DNA from: Trinickia fusca
GTDB taxonomy: Bacteria; Pseudomonadota; Gammaproteobacteria; Burkholderiales; Burkholderiaceae
Reading direction: 5' to 3'
NCBI RefSeq assembly: GCF_003628145.1
Contig: NZ_RBZV01000004.1
Location: 21,588-72,921, forward strand
Length of the DNA: 51,334 nucleotides
Part shown: piece by piece, positions 1 to 8,791 of the stretch
Position numbering within the stretch: the first letter of the stretch is position 1
How the letters are laid out: the number at the start of each line of letters is the position of its first letter
The notes under the pieces: generated by a model
What the model was told of the DNA's origin: nothing
The model's input: only the letters and a program-made list of their open reading frames with translations
Database searches by the model: none
Position numbers and translations under genes: made by a program

Positions 1-3000
1 GTGTCGAGCTGCTGCCGTCCGTCACCGTCAAGCCCGAATCGATCACGACCGGCGTCGATGTAACGTTGTCACCCGCCGTGAACGCCGCCGAACCCGAATC
101 GGTCGTCACCGTCGGCGGTCCCAGCACGTCGACGGTCTTCGTCGCGGCCGCGCTGTTCTCGGTGCCGTCGTTGACGACGAACGAGATCGTGCGGTTGCCT
201 GTCGTTGCCGACGCACCCGCCGAGAACGTCACCGCGTCGAACGCGTTCGCCCATTGTGCGTCGGTAGCGGATGCCCCGGACGAGCTCAGCGTCAGCACGC
301 CCGTCCCCGCGTTGTAGGACGCGACGATGTTGCCGAACAGCAAGGAACTCGTGTTCGTGAACGACAGTGTGTCGCCGCTGTGGAAGCCGCTTCCGATCGA
401 TACCGTCCCACTCGACTGCGTGGTGTTATCGCGGTCACTCACCGTCACGCCGCCATCGACCGCCGTCGCACTCGTCCCGCCAACGTAGTTCGTCGTGCCG
501 CCTGTGGTCGTCACGATCGGCGTCTGGTCGACGTCGGCCACCGTCACCGTGCGCGTAGCCGTGTTGCTCGTGTTCACGCCGTCGTTGGTCGTGAAGCTGA
601 TCGTGCGCGTCGCGTTGTTCGGCGTGACCGCTGTATCGGTATACGTCACCGCATCGAGCGCAGCTTGCCACTGCGCGAGCGTCGCGATCCCACCTGCCGA
701 GGTAAGCGTCAGCACGCCCGTCGTCGCGTTGTACGCGCCCGCGATGTTGCCCATCGTCGAGCCATCGTTCGTGAACGCCAGCACGTCCTGGCCACTGTGA
801 AAGTTGCCCGTGATCGCGATCGTCGCCGAGGCCAGTGTCGAACTGCTGCCGTCCGTCACCGTCAAGCCCGAATCGATCGTCACCGGCGTCGACGTGACGT
901 TGTCGCCCGCCGTGAACGCCGCCGAGCCCGAATCGGTCGTCACCGTCGGTGGCCCCAGCACGTCAACGGTCTTCGTCGCGGCCGCGCTGTTCTCCGTGCC
1001 GTCGTTGACGACGAACGAGATCGTGCGGTTGCCTGTCGTTGCCGACGCACCCGCCGAGAACGTCACCGCGTCGAAGGCATTTGCCCACTGTGCGTCGGTG
1101 GCGGATGCACCGGACGAGCTCAGCGTCAGCACGCCCGTCCCCGAGTTGTAGACCGCGACGATGTTGCCGAACAGCGTAAGGCTCGTGTTCGTGAACGATA
1201 GCGTGTCACCACTATGGAAGCCGCTTCCGATCGTCACCGTCCCGGACGCCTGCGTCGTGTTGTCGAGGTCGCTCACCGTCACGCCGCCGTCGACCGTCGT
1301 CGCGCTCGCGCCAGCGGTGTAGGTCGTCGTGCCGCCCGTGGTCGTCACGATCGGCGTCTGGTCGACGTCGGCCACCGTCACCGTGCGCGTGGCCGTACTG
1401 CTCGTGTTCACGCCATCGCTGGCCGTGAAGCTGATCGTACGCGTCGCGTTGTTCGGCGTGACCGCCGTGTCGGTATAGGTCACCGAGTCAAGCGCCGCCT
1501 GCCACTGCGCGAGCGTCGCGATCCCACCTGCCGAGGTCAACGTCAGCACGCCCGTCGTCGCGTTGTACGCGCCCGCGATGTTGCCCATCGTCGAGCCATC
1601 GTTCGTGAACGCCAGCACGTCCTGGCCACTGTGGAAATTGCCCGTGATCGCGATCGTCGCCGAGGCCAGCGTCGAACTGTTGCCGTCCGTCACCGTCAAG
1701 CCCGAATCGATCACGACCGGCGTCGACGTCGTGTTGTCGCCCGCCGTAAACGCCGCCGAGCCCGAATCGGTCGTCACGACCGGATTGGGATTGATGACGT
1801 CGACGGTCTTCGTCGCCGCCGCGCTGTTCTCGGTCCCGTCGTTGACGACGAACGACACGGTGCGATTGCCGTAAGTCGTGCTCGTGCTCGAGAACGTCAC
1901 TGCGTCGAACGCGTTCGCCCACTGTGCATCTGTGGCCGTCGCGCCGGACGAGCTCAGCGTCAGCACGCCCGTCCCCGAGTTGTAAGAAGCCGAGATGTTG
2001 CCGAACAGCGTGAGGCTCGTGTTCGTGAACGACAGCGTGTCGCCACTGTGGAAGCCACTTCCGATCGACACCGTCCCGGACGCCTGCGTCGCGTTGTCGA
2101 GGTCGCTCACCGTCACGCCGCCATCGACCGTCGTCGCGCTCGCACCGCCGACGTAGTTCGTCGTGCCGCCCGTGGTCGTCACGATCGGCGTCTGGTCGAC
2201 GTCGGCCACCGTCACCGTGCGCGTGGCCGTATTGCTCGTGTTCACGCCGTCGCTGGCCGTGAAGCTGATCGTGCGCGTCGCGTTGTTCGGCGTAATCGCC
2301 GTGTCGGTATAAGTCACCGCATCGAGCGCCGCCTGCCACTGCGCGAGCGTCGCGATCCCACCTGCCGAGGTCAGCGTCAGCACACCTGTCGTCGCGTTGT
2401 ACGCGCCCGCGATATTGCCCATCGTCGAGCCGTTGTTCGTGAACGCCAGCACATCCTGGCCGCTATGGAAGTTGCCCGTGATCGCGATCGTCGCCGAGGC
2501 CAGCGTCGAACTGTTGCCGTCCGTCACCGTCAAGCCCGAGTCGATCGCCACCGGCGTCGACGTCGTGTTGTCGCCCGCCGTGAACGCAGCCGACCCCGAA
2601 TCGGCCGTCACGACGGGAGAGGGATTGAGCACGTCGACGATTTTCGTCGCGGCCACGCTGTTGTCGGTGCCGTCGTTGACGACGAACGAAATCGTCCGGT
2701 TGCCGTAGGTCGTGCTTGCGCTCGAGAACATCACCGCTTCGAACGCGTTCGCCCACTGTGCGTCGGTGGCCGTCGAGCCGGACGAGCTCAGCGTCAGCAC
2801 GCCCGTCGACGAATTGAAAGAGGCCGAGATGTTGCCGAACAGCGTGAGGCTCGTGTTCGTGAACGCAAGCGTGTCGTTGCTGCTGTCGTAGCCGCTCGTG
2901 ATCGTCACCGTGCCCGACGCCTGCGTGCCCTGGCTCGCATCGGTGACGCTTACGCCGCTGTCCACCGCGGTCGCACTTGTGCCGCCGTAATAGTTCGTCG

Positions 3001-3440
3001 TGCCGCCCGTCGTCGTCACGACCGGTGGGGAATCGACGTCGACCGTCTTCGTCACGACGGTGCTCGACGCTATTCCGTCATTGACGCTGAAGCTGATCGT
3101 GCGCGCCGACGTGTTCGGCGTGCCAGCGGTGTCGAGATACGTCACGGCTTCGAGCGCCGCCTGATATTGCGCCGTGGTGCCCGCGCCGGACAGCGTCAGT
3201 ACGCCCGTCGTCGCGTTGTACGAGCCGGAGATGCTGCCGTAAATCACGCTGCTCGTGTTGGTGAACGCCAGCACGTCCTGGCCGCTGTGAAAATTGCCCG
3301 TAATCGCGACCGTGGCGCTGCTCATCGTCCCGCTTTCGGTGTCGGAAACGGTCACGCCGGAATCGACCGCGACCGGCGTTGCGGTGCTGCTGTCCACCGA
3401 CGTGAACGTCGTGGCGCCGCCCGTGGCCGTGACGACCGGT
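1..3440. repeat. 834-bp tandem supermodules inside the giant surface-protein gene
   Basis: Identical landmarks recur at exactly 834 bases. One is GCGATGTTGC or GCGATATTGC at 741, 1575 and 2409. Another is TGGAAG at 381, 1215 and 2049. The 834 bp encode 278 residues, an alternating pair of about 139-residue Ig-like modules. Copies between 1 and about 2880 are nearly identical at the DNA level; those from 2880 to 3440 are more diverged. The frame is kept throughout, so copy number can change without breaking the protein. Confidence 0.9.
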
Positions 3441-4729
3441 GGCGTGACTTCCTGGTAGACGAGATGGCCGAGGTTGACGATCGAGTTGCTCTGGAACGTG
3501 ATGGTGATGCTGTTGGTGACGTCGAAGGCGGAGTCGCCGGTCAGATCGACCGTCTCCGTCTGGAACACCCCGTTCGACGTAATGGTGATGTCGTTCAACG
3601 TGCTGCCGTTCGCCTCGATCGTGGCAACGGTGTTCGTGACGATGTCGATGTCGAAACTCGACATCCTGAACGCCTTGCCGTCCTGCATCGTGATCGTGAT
3701 CGACGTCAGGCCCGAGACGCCGTCCTGATTGACCACCAGCGACTCGCTCGACCCATTCTCGTCGGGCAGCGACTGCAGGTTGCTGTCTGGCCCGACGGTC
3801 GTGGCGTTCGCCACGTTGTACGTATACGTGATGCCGTCGAGGCTGAAGCTCGTCACGTCGCCGGTATTCAGGCTCGACGCGGCCGCGCTCGTGTAGTCCT
3901 CGATCGTCTCCGAGAGCAGGGAGCCATACTGCTGTTCGGCTGCCGCCGAGAAAATCACCGGCGTCTGCACGTTGCCGACCTGGTACTCGAGCGTCCAGTT
4001 GCCGCCGAGCGACGCCGCACCCGTCAGGTCCGTCGATGCCGCCACGTTCAGGTGCGTCGCCGCCGCGATCTCCTGCACGAGCAGGCGGCCGTCCGCGCCT
4101 TCGGCGACGTCGCAACCATAGATCAGGAAGTCGCCGCCCGGCTGCATCGCCGCGCCGATCTGCGCGAGCTCCGCGCTGTACTTCGAGAAGTTCGCGGGGT
4201 CGAGCCACGCCGAGCCCGCCTGCACGTCGCCTTCCGCGCCGTGCGAGAGCAGGTGGATCGCGCTGACGCCCGGGTGCTGCTGCAGATACTGCGCGATCTG
4301 CGCGAATCCATCGGTGTTCGCGTTCAGCATGACCACCTGCGTGCCGGCGGGCAGTCCCGCGAGGAGGGTCTGATAGCCGGTCACCGCGGGGTCGACGAAC
4401 ACCACCTGCGTGCTGCCCTGCACGGCGTCCGCCATGACGTTGCGCTGCGCCGGGTTCGCCTGGTTCGTATGCCGGTCTGCGCCGCCGTTCGCGGGCGTAA
4501 CACTATCGTTCTGCGCAGGCCGGCCGTGCGCCACGGCTTCGCCGATCCTGTGCGCCGCGTCGGCGCCCGGCTCGACATGATGCCGGGCCGCCGCGCCTAC
4601 GGCCGCCACGGACGCGTCGTAGACGATACGCGGCTCGAGCGCGAGCAACAGCGGAGCCGGCGCGACGGCCGTGACGCGTGGCGCGGGCCGAGCCGCGAAG
4701 TACTTCAACAACCTGGCAGCGAACTTCAT
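1..4729 (-). CDS. Giant DUF4347 repeat surface protein (adhesin-like), 3' end beyond window
   Basis: The reverse strand is open from an ATG at 4729, behind a GGAGG eight bases upstream, to the left edge: at least 1576 residues with no stop. The N-terminus is a short Arg/Ala-rich leader followed by LEPRIVYDAS at residues 31-40, a motif common at the start of DUF4347 giant proteins. A DUF4347 domain follows (about residues 105-275, with HLLSHG and YGCDVA motifs). A beta-rich region without obvious repeats comes next, and from about residue 450 tandem Ig/cadherin-like modules rich in Thr, Ser, Gly, Asp and Asn (recurring TDSGSAAFTAGDN and VVNDGT). Such proteins are secreted or cell-surface adhesins. 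The C-terminal secretion or anchoring signal lies outside the window. It follows a collar-domain gene by 98 bases on the same strand. The family call is strong; adhesion is inferred. Confidence 0.85.
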   Translation of the reverse strand, partial: MKFAARLLKYFAARPAPRVTAVAPAPLLLALEPRIVYDASVAAVGAAARHHVEPGADAAHRIGEAVAHGRPAQNDSVTPANGGADRHTNQANPAQRNVMADAVQGSTQVVFVDPAVTGYQTLLAGLPAGTQVVMLNANTDGFAQIAQYLQQHPGVSAIHLLSHGAEGDVQAGSAWLDPANFSKYSAELAQIGAAMQPGGDFLIYGCDVAEGADGRLLVQEIAAATHLNVAASTDLTGAASLGGNWTLEYQVGNVQTPVIFSAAAEQQYGSLLSETIEDYTSAAASSLNTGDVTSFSLDGITYTYNVANATTVGPDSNLQSLPDENGSSESLVVNQDGVSGLTSITITMQDGKAFRMSSFDIDIVTNTVATIEANGSTLNDITITSNGVFQTETVDLTGDSAFDVTNSITITFQSNSIVNLGHLVYQEVTPPVVTATGGATTFTSVDSSTATPVAVDSGVTVSDTESGTMSSATVAITGNFHSGQDVLAFTNTSSVIYGSISGSYNATTGVLTLSGAGTTAQYQAALEAVTYLDTAGTPNTSARTISFSVNDGIASSTVVTKTVDVDSPPVVTTTGGTTNYYGGTSATAVDSGVSVTDASQGTQASGTVTITSGYDSSNDTLAFTNTSLTLFGNISASFNSSTGVLTLSSSGSTATDAQWANAFEAVMFSSASTTYGNRTISFVVNDGTDNSVAATKIVDVLNPSPVVTADSGSAAFTAGDNTTSTPVAIDSGLTVTDGNSSTLASATIAITGNFHSGQDVLAFTNNGSTMGNIAGAYNATTGVLTLTSAGGIATLAQWQAALDAVTYTDTAITPNNATRTISFTASDGVNTSNTATRTVTVADVDQTPIVTTTGGTTNYVGGASATTVDGGVTVSDLDNATQASGTVSIGSGFHSGDTLSFTNTSLTLFGNISASYNSGTGVLTLSSSGATATDAQWANAFDAVTFSSTSTTYGNRTVSFVVNDGTENSAAATKTVDVINPNPVVTTDSGSAAFTAGDNTTSTPVVIDSGLTVTDGNSSTLASATIAITGNFHSGQDVLAFTNDGSTMGNIAGAYNATTGVLTLTSAGGIATLAQWQAALDSVTYTDTAVTPNNATRTISFTASDGVNTSSTATRTVTVADVDQTPIVTTTGGTTTYTAGASATTVDGGVTVSDLDNTTQASGTVTIGSGFHSGDTLSFTNTSLTLFGNIVAVYNSGTGVLTLSSSGASATDAQWANAFDAVTFSAGASATTGNRTISFVVNDGTENSAAATKTVDVLGPPTVTTDSGSAAFTAGDNVTSTPVTIDSGLTVTDGSSSTLASATIAITGNFHSGQDVLAFTNDGSTMGNIAGAYNATTGVLTLTSAGGIATLAQWQAALDAVTYTDTAVTPNNATRTISFTTNDGVNTSNTATRTVTVADVDQTPIVTTTGGTTNYVGGTSATAVDGGVTVSDRDNTTQSSGTVSIGSGFHSGDTLSFTNTSSLLFGNIVASYNAGTGVLTLSSSGASATDAQWANAFDAVTFSAGASATTGNRTISFVVNDGTENSAAATKTVDVLGPPTVTTDSGSAAFTAGDNVTSTPVVIDSGLTVTDGSSST

Positions 4730-4827
4730 GGTGATGAACCTCCGAAACATGCCGCCACCCGGAGCGCCGGCGGCACCGCCGCTTCGACGACCCCGCGCCG
4801 AAGCGGCTTGATTTCCCGCGAGAGCGC

Positions 4828-5442
4828 TTACCCTCGTGTCGGGAAAATGCCCTGCAGCGCGACGATGCAGGTAAGGCCGAGGTACGGATTGCGCAGCGGC
4901 GTCGGCAGACTGTTGCCGGTCGTGCCGATCGTGACGCGCGGCGCATCGCCCATGACGGTCACGCCGAACGGCGCTAGCGTGACGTTCGGTGCCGACGTGC
5001 TGTAGAGCTCACCGGCGCGGCCGCCCTGGGACATCGGGCCGAGCACCGTGGTTGCCGACGGCGTTCCGGTACCGCCTGTCGACGAGGTGGTGGCCGGAAT
5101 CGAGATCGTGCCCGTCGACGTCATGCTGCTGCTCGACGATTGCGAAGCGTGGGTGTGCGTGGGCAGTTGGTTGGTGGTGAGGGTGACCTCCTCCTGACCG
5201 CCGACTTCGCCCCATGTGATCGGCGACAACCCGGTGCCGGTGCCCGTGCCTATCGGGCCACGGCCCTGGAGGTCGGGCAGGCCGAAGTTGGACGAGCCGT
5301 TGCCGCCGAACGTCGTGCCGAGCAACGAGAACAACGCCTGATTTTGGCTGACCGGTAAGATCTGGCCCTGGCAAAGCGCCCAGCCGTACGGCGCGAAGTT
5401 GAAGCCGACCATGCGGATTTCGCCGAGATACGGATCGCTCAT
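4828..5442 (-). CDS. Phage tail collar-domain (MdpB/microcystin-dependent-like) protein
   Basis: A 204-residue protein beginning MSDPYLGEIRMVGFNFAPYGW, with the collar-domain hallmarks WALCQGQ, LFSLLGTTFGGNG and FGLPDLQGRGPIG in the first 75 residues. A Ser/Thr/Gly-rich stretch follows, then a C-terminus LTCIVALQGIFPTRG typical of the family. ATG at 5442 is preferred over GTG at 5445 because AGGAGG sits five bases before the ATG and only two before the GTG. These proteins occur in phage tails and, as here, in chromosomal clusters next to DUF4347 proteins and a GNAT. No other phage genes are present, so this is not a prophage. Its exact role is unknown; export or surface assembly is a guess from context. 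Confidence 0.85.
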   Translation of the reverse strand: MSDPYLGEIRMVGFNFAPYGWALCQGQILPVSQNQALFSLLGTTFGGNGSSNFGLPDLQGRGPIGTGTGTGLSPITWGEVGGQEEVTLTTNQLPTHTHASQSSSSSMTSTGTISIPATTSSTGGTGTPSATTVLGPMSQGGRAGELYSTSAPNVTLAPFGVTVMGDAPRVTIGTTGNSLPTPLRNPYLGLTCIVALQGIFPTRG

Positions 5443-5529
5443 CACTGCCTCCTGATTCGTTACGGATCATGGACAGACAAAGTCACGCGAGCGGCGTGAC
5501 GGCTCCCTGATGCTGCAAAGCCCGCGGCG

Positions 5530-5835
5530 CTAGCCGCGCAGGCAGTGCACCACCACGGTCAGGTTCGCCTTGCCATCGGCGCTCGGCCGGGTCGGCGTGG
5601 CGAGCAAATCCCAAGCGGCGCCGTCGGACGCCGCGATACGGTAGACGTCTTGTGGAAGCTGGATGCCAGCGGGCAGTTCGAATGTGGCCGCGTAGCAGAC
5701 GTAGTCGTCATCCATCGGCGTGCCGGTGGGCGCGGCGACCAGGCGCGCCTCGATCTCCCGTCCCTGCGGCGTGCTGAACGTGAACGACTGACCGATCGAC
5801 GCGATGAGCGCGTCATGACTAGGAATCGAATGCAC
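5530..5835 (-). CDS. Small DUF6916-like protein beside collar gene
   Basis: A 101-residue protein from a GTG at 5835 preceded by GGGGAGGGAT. It is a compact, probably beta-rich protein (IGQSFTFSTPQGREIEARLV, then VYRIAASDGAAWDLLATPTRP, ending LTVVVHCLRG). Length, pattern and position between a collar protein and a GNAT match the short DUF6916-type proteins seen in such clusters. It has no signal peptide, membrane segment or catalytic motif. It lies 87 bases upstream of the collar gene on the same strand and is probably in one transcript. Function unknown. Confidence 0.6.
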   Translation of the reverse strand: MHSIPSHDALIASIGQSFTFSTPQGREIEARLVAAPTGTPMDDDYVCYAATFELPAGIQLPQDVYRIAASDGAAWDLLATPTRPSADGKANLTVVVHCLRG

Positions 5836-5916
5836 GGCTATCCCTCCCCCGCTTCGATTGCGGCCGTCGCCGCGGCCAAGTTGTCCATCCGTCGCAGGCC
5901 ACCGAAACGCGCTGCG

Positions 5917-6492
5917 TTATTCGGCTCCGTCATGCAGTCCTGCTATCGAGTCGATCGGGCCTTCGACTTCGAATGGCCCGGCCTCTCTGCACATCCGCTC
6001 ATAGAGCCCGTTCTCGCCGACGCCGGCAAAGCCGAGCCGGTGGTACAGCGCACGCACGGGATTGTCGAATTCGACGTAGAGATGCACCGGCAGCGCCCGC
6101 CTGGCCGCCTCGGCCACAATCGCCCGCATGAGCCGCGTACCCACGCCCTTGCCGCGATAGGCTGGCAACAGCGCAATGTCGATGACGCGCGCCGCGTCAT
6201 CGCTCCAATCGTGATAGAGCCGGCCGATACCGGTCACGCCGTGCACGATGACGTCGAACCGGCCCGACGGGTAGTGGCGGCGGTAGTACGCGTCCTGCAT
6301 CGAGAACTGGCTGGCGAGCAGGTCGTCGATTTCCTTCGCGTTCCAACCCGCGTTTTGGAACTCGTCGAACCGTGTGGAGGCAAAGACCGCATGAAGAAAG
6401 TCGCTATCCGCGGCCGTTGCGGCACGTAGGCGGATACGGTCTTCTTCGATCTGATCGGTCAAGCCGGATGCCACGGCGACGGAAGGTTCCAC
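5917..6492 (-). CDS. GNAT-family N-acetyltransferase
   Basis: A 191-residue protein from a GTG at 6492 with GAGAGG eight bases upstream. It has the GNAT fold order: an N-terminal strand IRLRAATAADSDFL (about residues 19-33), a central strand VIDIALLPAYRGKGVGTRLM whose RGKGVG is the acetyl-CoA pyrophosphate-binding R/Q-x-x-G-x-G/A loop, and the C-terminal NPVRALYHRLGF motif. The substrate cannot be read from sequence. It is the first gene of the minus-strand set leading to the small DUF6916-like, collar and DUF4347 genes, so it may modify a protein of that set (inference). Confidence 0.85.
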   Translation of the reverse strand: MEPSVAVASGLTDQIEEDRIRLRAATAADSDFLHAVFASTRFDEFQNAGWNAKEIDDLLASQFSMQDAYYRRHYPSGRFDVIVHGVTGIGRLYHDWSDDAARVIDIALLPAYRGKGVGTRLMRAIVAEAARRALPVHLYVEFDNPVRALYHRLGFAGVGENGLYERMCREAGPFEVEGPIDSIAGLHDGAE

Positions 6493-7098
6493 GAAGATCG
6501 CCTCTCAACGTGAATGAGTGAACGCGGCCGGATATCGATCGGCTCGACTATTGATTACGGCCGGAATGCTCCATTTAGCTGGTTTCGTCTGAATATTATC
6601 CGACGCATTATTACGACGCAATGAACTTCAGATCATCTACGTAATAACCCGAGCCTTGATTGTTTTAAGTAAATACAGATTTTTTGTCTACAAAACCGCT
6701 GCGCGCGCCCACCCCATGTCCGACGGCTTATGCGCAAGCGTTTGCGTGCCGCAGCAAATCAGGAAAAGGGAATAGGAAGGCGAAATGTGGGATGCATATT
6801 TTTACAAGCTTTTTCAACCCAAAATCCCGATGCGATTTTCATCGAGACGGGTGCCGTTGAAATAATTCGTAATATTGACGCGGATCAAAAACGCTGCGCG
6901 CGAATTGGTGTGTCGCTGGCCGAGCGATCGCCCGGAGCACGGCATGCCTATGTACGGCCGGGACAAGCGACCACCACAAGTCATTGAAAAATATCAGTGA
7001 CTAGATAGAAGTGAGGTCCATAGAACGAAGGAGTCGGAAGCGGCTCCACAGATGGGCGGCTACACCGCCCATCTAGCACTTCCGAGTATCAAAAATCT
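6493..7098. other. Gene-free AT-rich spacer
   Basis: About 600 bases separate the acetyltransferase start from the lipoprotein stop. The stretch 6540-6700 is clearly AT-rich and may hold the promoter for the minus-strand surface cluster. An 85-codon open frame at 6730-6987 lacks a ribosome site and family resemblance and is not called. The only strong structure is the inverted repeat at 7034-7084. Confidence 0.5.
7034..7084. terminator. Nested inverted repeat after the lipoprotein gene
   Basis: A perfect 10-bp stem AGATGGGCGG / CCGCCCATCT (7050-7059 and 7065-7074) has a 5-base loop. It sits inside a second pair of arms, TCGGAAG (7034-7040) and CTTCCGA (7078-7084). It lies 15-65 bases after the stop of the minus-strand DUF2846 gene. 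There is no T-tract on either side, so it may be a Rho-assisted terminator or an RNA-stability hairpin. Confidence 0.5.
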
Positions 7099-7557
7099 CT
7101 ATTGCGTGACCGCAGCGGTTTGCGCACCCGTATATTTGAGCTTCTCGACTTCCTTCGGCGCGGTTTCCGGATCATCCAGCGTTGGCGTGATATGTCCAAC
7201 CAGCAGCCCCATGCTGACGGAGGTGCGCACGTATTTCGTGTCGCCGGCATGCAAGCTGAACTTCACTTCCCGCTTCACCTCGGTAGAAGTCGACACGGTG
7301 TAATCGCCCGGGGTTTCGTCGACATAGAAGAATCCACCTGGTATCGAACGACCGACGACCTGATCGTTAAGCTTGATCTCCGGCTGGATCATCCCCCCAC
7401 CGAAGGCGCTCTCACGGAAGAAATAGATACGACCATGATCGGCGGCAAGCGTCGGTATCGAAGCTGCCACGTCCTTGTACTGCGGTCCCGATGCACAGCC
7501 TGCTGCAAGCAATGCCACGCCGGCCGAGAGCAATAGCGTGCGATAGAGTTTCTTCAT
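7099..7557 (-). CDS. DUF2846 lipoprotein
   Basis: A 152-residue protein starting MKKLYRTLLLSAGVALLAAGC, a clear signal peptide with lipobox LAAGC and lipidation Cys21. The mature part has the DUF2846 pattern: GRIYFFRESAFGGG, then IKLNDQVVGRSIPGGFFYVDETPGDYTV, then a beta-strand region ending in LKYTG. It should be a periplasm-facing lipoprotein of the inner or outer membrane. Ser22 follows the Cys and no Asp+2 retention residue is present, which favours the outer membrane. Role unknown. It is divergent from the gene at 7713, with a 155-base shared spacer. Confidence 0.85.
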   Translation of the reverse strand: MKKLYRTLLLSAGVALLAAGCASGPQYKDVAASIPTLAADHGRIYFFRESAFGGGMIQPEIKLNDQVVGRSIPGGFFYVDETPGDYTVSTSTEVKREVKFSLHAGDTKYVRTSVSMGLLVGHITPTLDDPETAPKEVEKLKYTGAQTAAVTQ

Positions 7558-7670
7558 TCAAAGGTCCCCGTAGATTTGGATCAACCAAAAAAAAACGATG
7601 CTCAGTTGGGCATGTCTACCTACCCATCTGGCATCGGCACACCTCCTTTACGGCTCGAAACACGTATTCT

Positions 7671-7686
7671 TTAGGGCTTACCCTAA
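7671..7686. promoter_or_regulatory. Palindrome TTAGGG-CTTA-CCCTAA before the LOG-like gene
   Basis: A perfect 6+6 inverted repeat with a 4-base spacer ends 26 bases before the ATG at 7713, in the divergent spacer with the lipoprotein gene. Size and position fit an operator for a dimeric regulator. No regulator gene is adjacent. Confidence 0.4.
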
Positions 7687-7712
7687 TTACTCCAATCAAC
7701 CAGGAGAACACG

Positions 7713-8261
7713 ATGGCAATCATTGGCGTGATGGGCTCTGGCAAAAATGAGTGGCCAGAGCTGGCGGCGCCCCTGGGAACGTGGATCGCCGAACGGGGAT
7801 TCGACCTGCTGACGGGCGCAGGCCGCGGCGTGATGCTATCTACCGCGCGAGCGTTCTCGACGACGCAAGGACGCAAGGGCCGCTCGATCGGCATCGTGCC
7901 GAGCGAAACGCATCCTGTGCTCGGCTTCGTGCCGGTCGCCGGCTATCCGAATCCGTTCATCGATCTGCCGATCTTGACGCCACTGCCGCGCAAGCAAGCC
8001 GGCGAACCGGACGATGCACTGAGCCGCAACTTCGTGAACGTGTTGACGAGCGACGTCGTCGTAGCGCTGCCTGGCAGCCAGGGCACGCTCGACGAGATCC
8101 GCCTCGCGACGCGCTTTGCCAAGCCACTGATCTGCATCGGCGCGGCCGACGCCTTCGATGGGGTCGCGCCGGATACGCGAATCGTTTCGTCGCTCGTGGA
8201 CGTTTACGCATTCGTGCTCGCGCAAACCGAGCGAATCGGTGCTGGGGCTCCGTCGTACTGA
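7713..8261 (+). CDS. LOG/TIGR00725-like nucleotide-binding Rossmann protein
   Basis: A 182-residue protein from the ATG at 7713 with AGGAGA seven bases upstream; the open frame further 5' is not coding. It starts MAIIGVMGSG, has a GAGRGVM segment (residues 36-41) and the signature PGSQGTLDEIR (120-130). That is a variant of the PGGxGTxxE phosphate-binding motif of LOG (cytokinin riboside monophosphate phosphoribohydrolase) and molybdenum-cofactor-carrier-like proteins. The Ser for Gly in PGS and the divergent N-terminal half leave the exact activity open. A cytosolic nucleotide-binding or hydrolysing enzyme is likely. It is monocistronic; the next gene is convergent. Confidence 0.7.
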   Translation: MAIIGVMGSGKNEWPELAAPLGTWIAERGFDLLTGAGRGVMLSTARAFSTTQGRKGRSIGIVPSETHPVLGFVPVAGYPNPFIDLPILTPLPRKQAGEPDDALSRNFVNVLTSDVVVALPGSQGTLDEIRLATRFAKPLICIGAADAFDGVAPDTRIVSSLVDVYAFVLAQTERIGAGAPSY

Positions 8262-8367
8262 CACACCGTATCCGCTAGGTCATCGATGCCGAATTCGCCG
8301 CCAAGGCCGATGCCCGCGATGGCCCGGTAAGCGAGCAAATCCCAGAAGCCTCGCGCGCCCTTCCCCG

Positions 8368-8730
8368 TTACTGCACGGAATCGAGAAAGACGTACAGCGC
8401 CGCAATCTTCCCATCGCGAACGATGATCACATCCAAGCCCGTATAGTCAGGTGCTTCGCCACGCGGGCCGGAGCCCCAAGCCAGGCGACCGGCATTGTGT
8501 AGCGCTTGGGGTTCGCCGTGCGGCGTATAGGCAAAATGCGGATGCGTCGTACGAAGATCGCCGGCGAATTTGTCGAGTGCGTCGTGCCCAATCAACGCGC
8601 CCAGCGGCACGTAGAGCACGCAGTCTTCCGTATAGAGCGCCTCGATGGCCTTGCGACGGCGCGCTGCATCCCCTTCACCAAAGACCTCCTGAAGGTTGCG
8701 ATGAAGCAATTCATGGATACGGTCATGCAT
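8368..8730 (-). CDS. SnoaL/NTF2-like protein
   Basis: A 120-residue protein from the ATG at 8730 (GGGAGA upstream); the longer frame to 8856 overlaps the DoxX stop and lacks a ribosome site. It has the SnoaL-like cone-fold pattern: an N-terminal helix HDRIHELLHRNLQEVFGEGD, AIEALYTEDCVLYVPLGALIGHDAL, and a C-terminal strand GLDVIIVRDGKIAALYVFLD. Such proteins are small isomerases, cyclases or binding proteins; substrate unknown. It starts 61 bases after the DoxX stop on the same strand and is probably co-transcribed. Confidence 0.8.
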   Translation of the reverse strand: MHDRIHELLHRNLQEVFGEGDAARRRKAIEALYTEDCVLYVPLGALIGHDALDKFAGDLRTTHPHFAYTPHGEPQALHNAGRLAWGSGPRGEAPDYTGLDVIIVRDGKIAALYVFLDSVQ

Positions 8731-8791
8731 AACAGTTCTCCCTGGCGATCGATTGCCGACCGGAACGGCTGGCGCCGCGCCAGCCGAGGTA

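Noticed and set aside
1-2880. CRISPR or other short-repeat array
   Set aside because: The periodicity is 834 bases, coding and in frame; there are no short repeats with unique spacers.
1214-5005. A 1263-codon open frame on the plus strand across the repeat region
   Set aside because: It is antisense to the DUF4347 gene, is almost pure Arg/His/Asp/Ala/Val, and owes its length to repeated GC-biased codons on the other strand. The minus frame has a start, ribosome site and recognisable domains.
4828-5442. Prophage remnant
   Set aside because: Only a collar-domain protein is present; no capsid, terminase, integrase or att site is seen, and the gene context is the chromosomal DUF4347 type.
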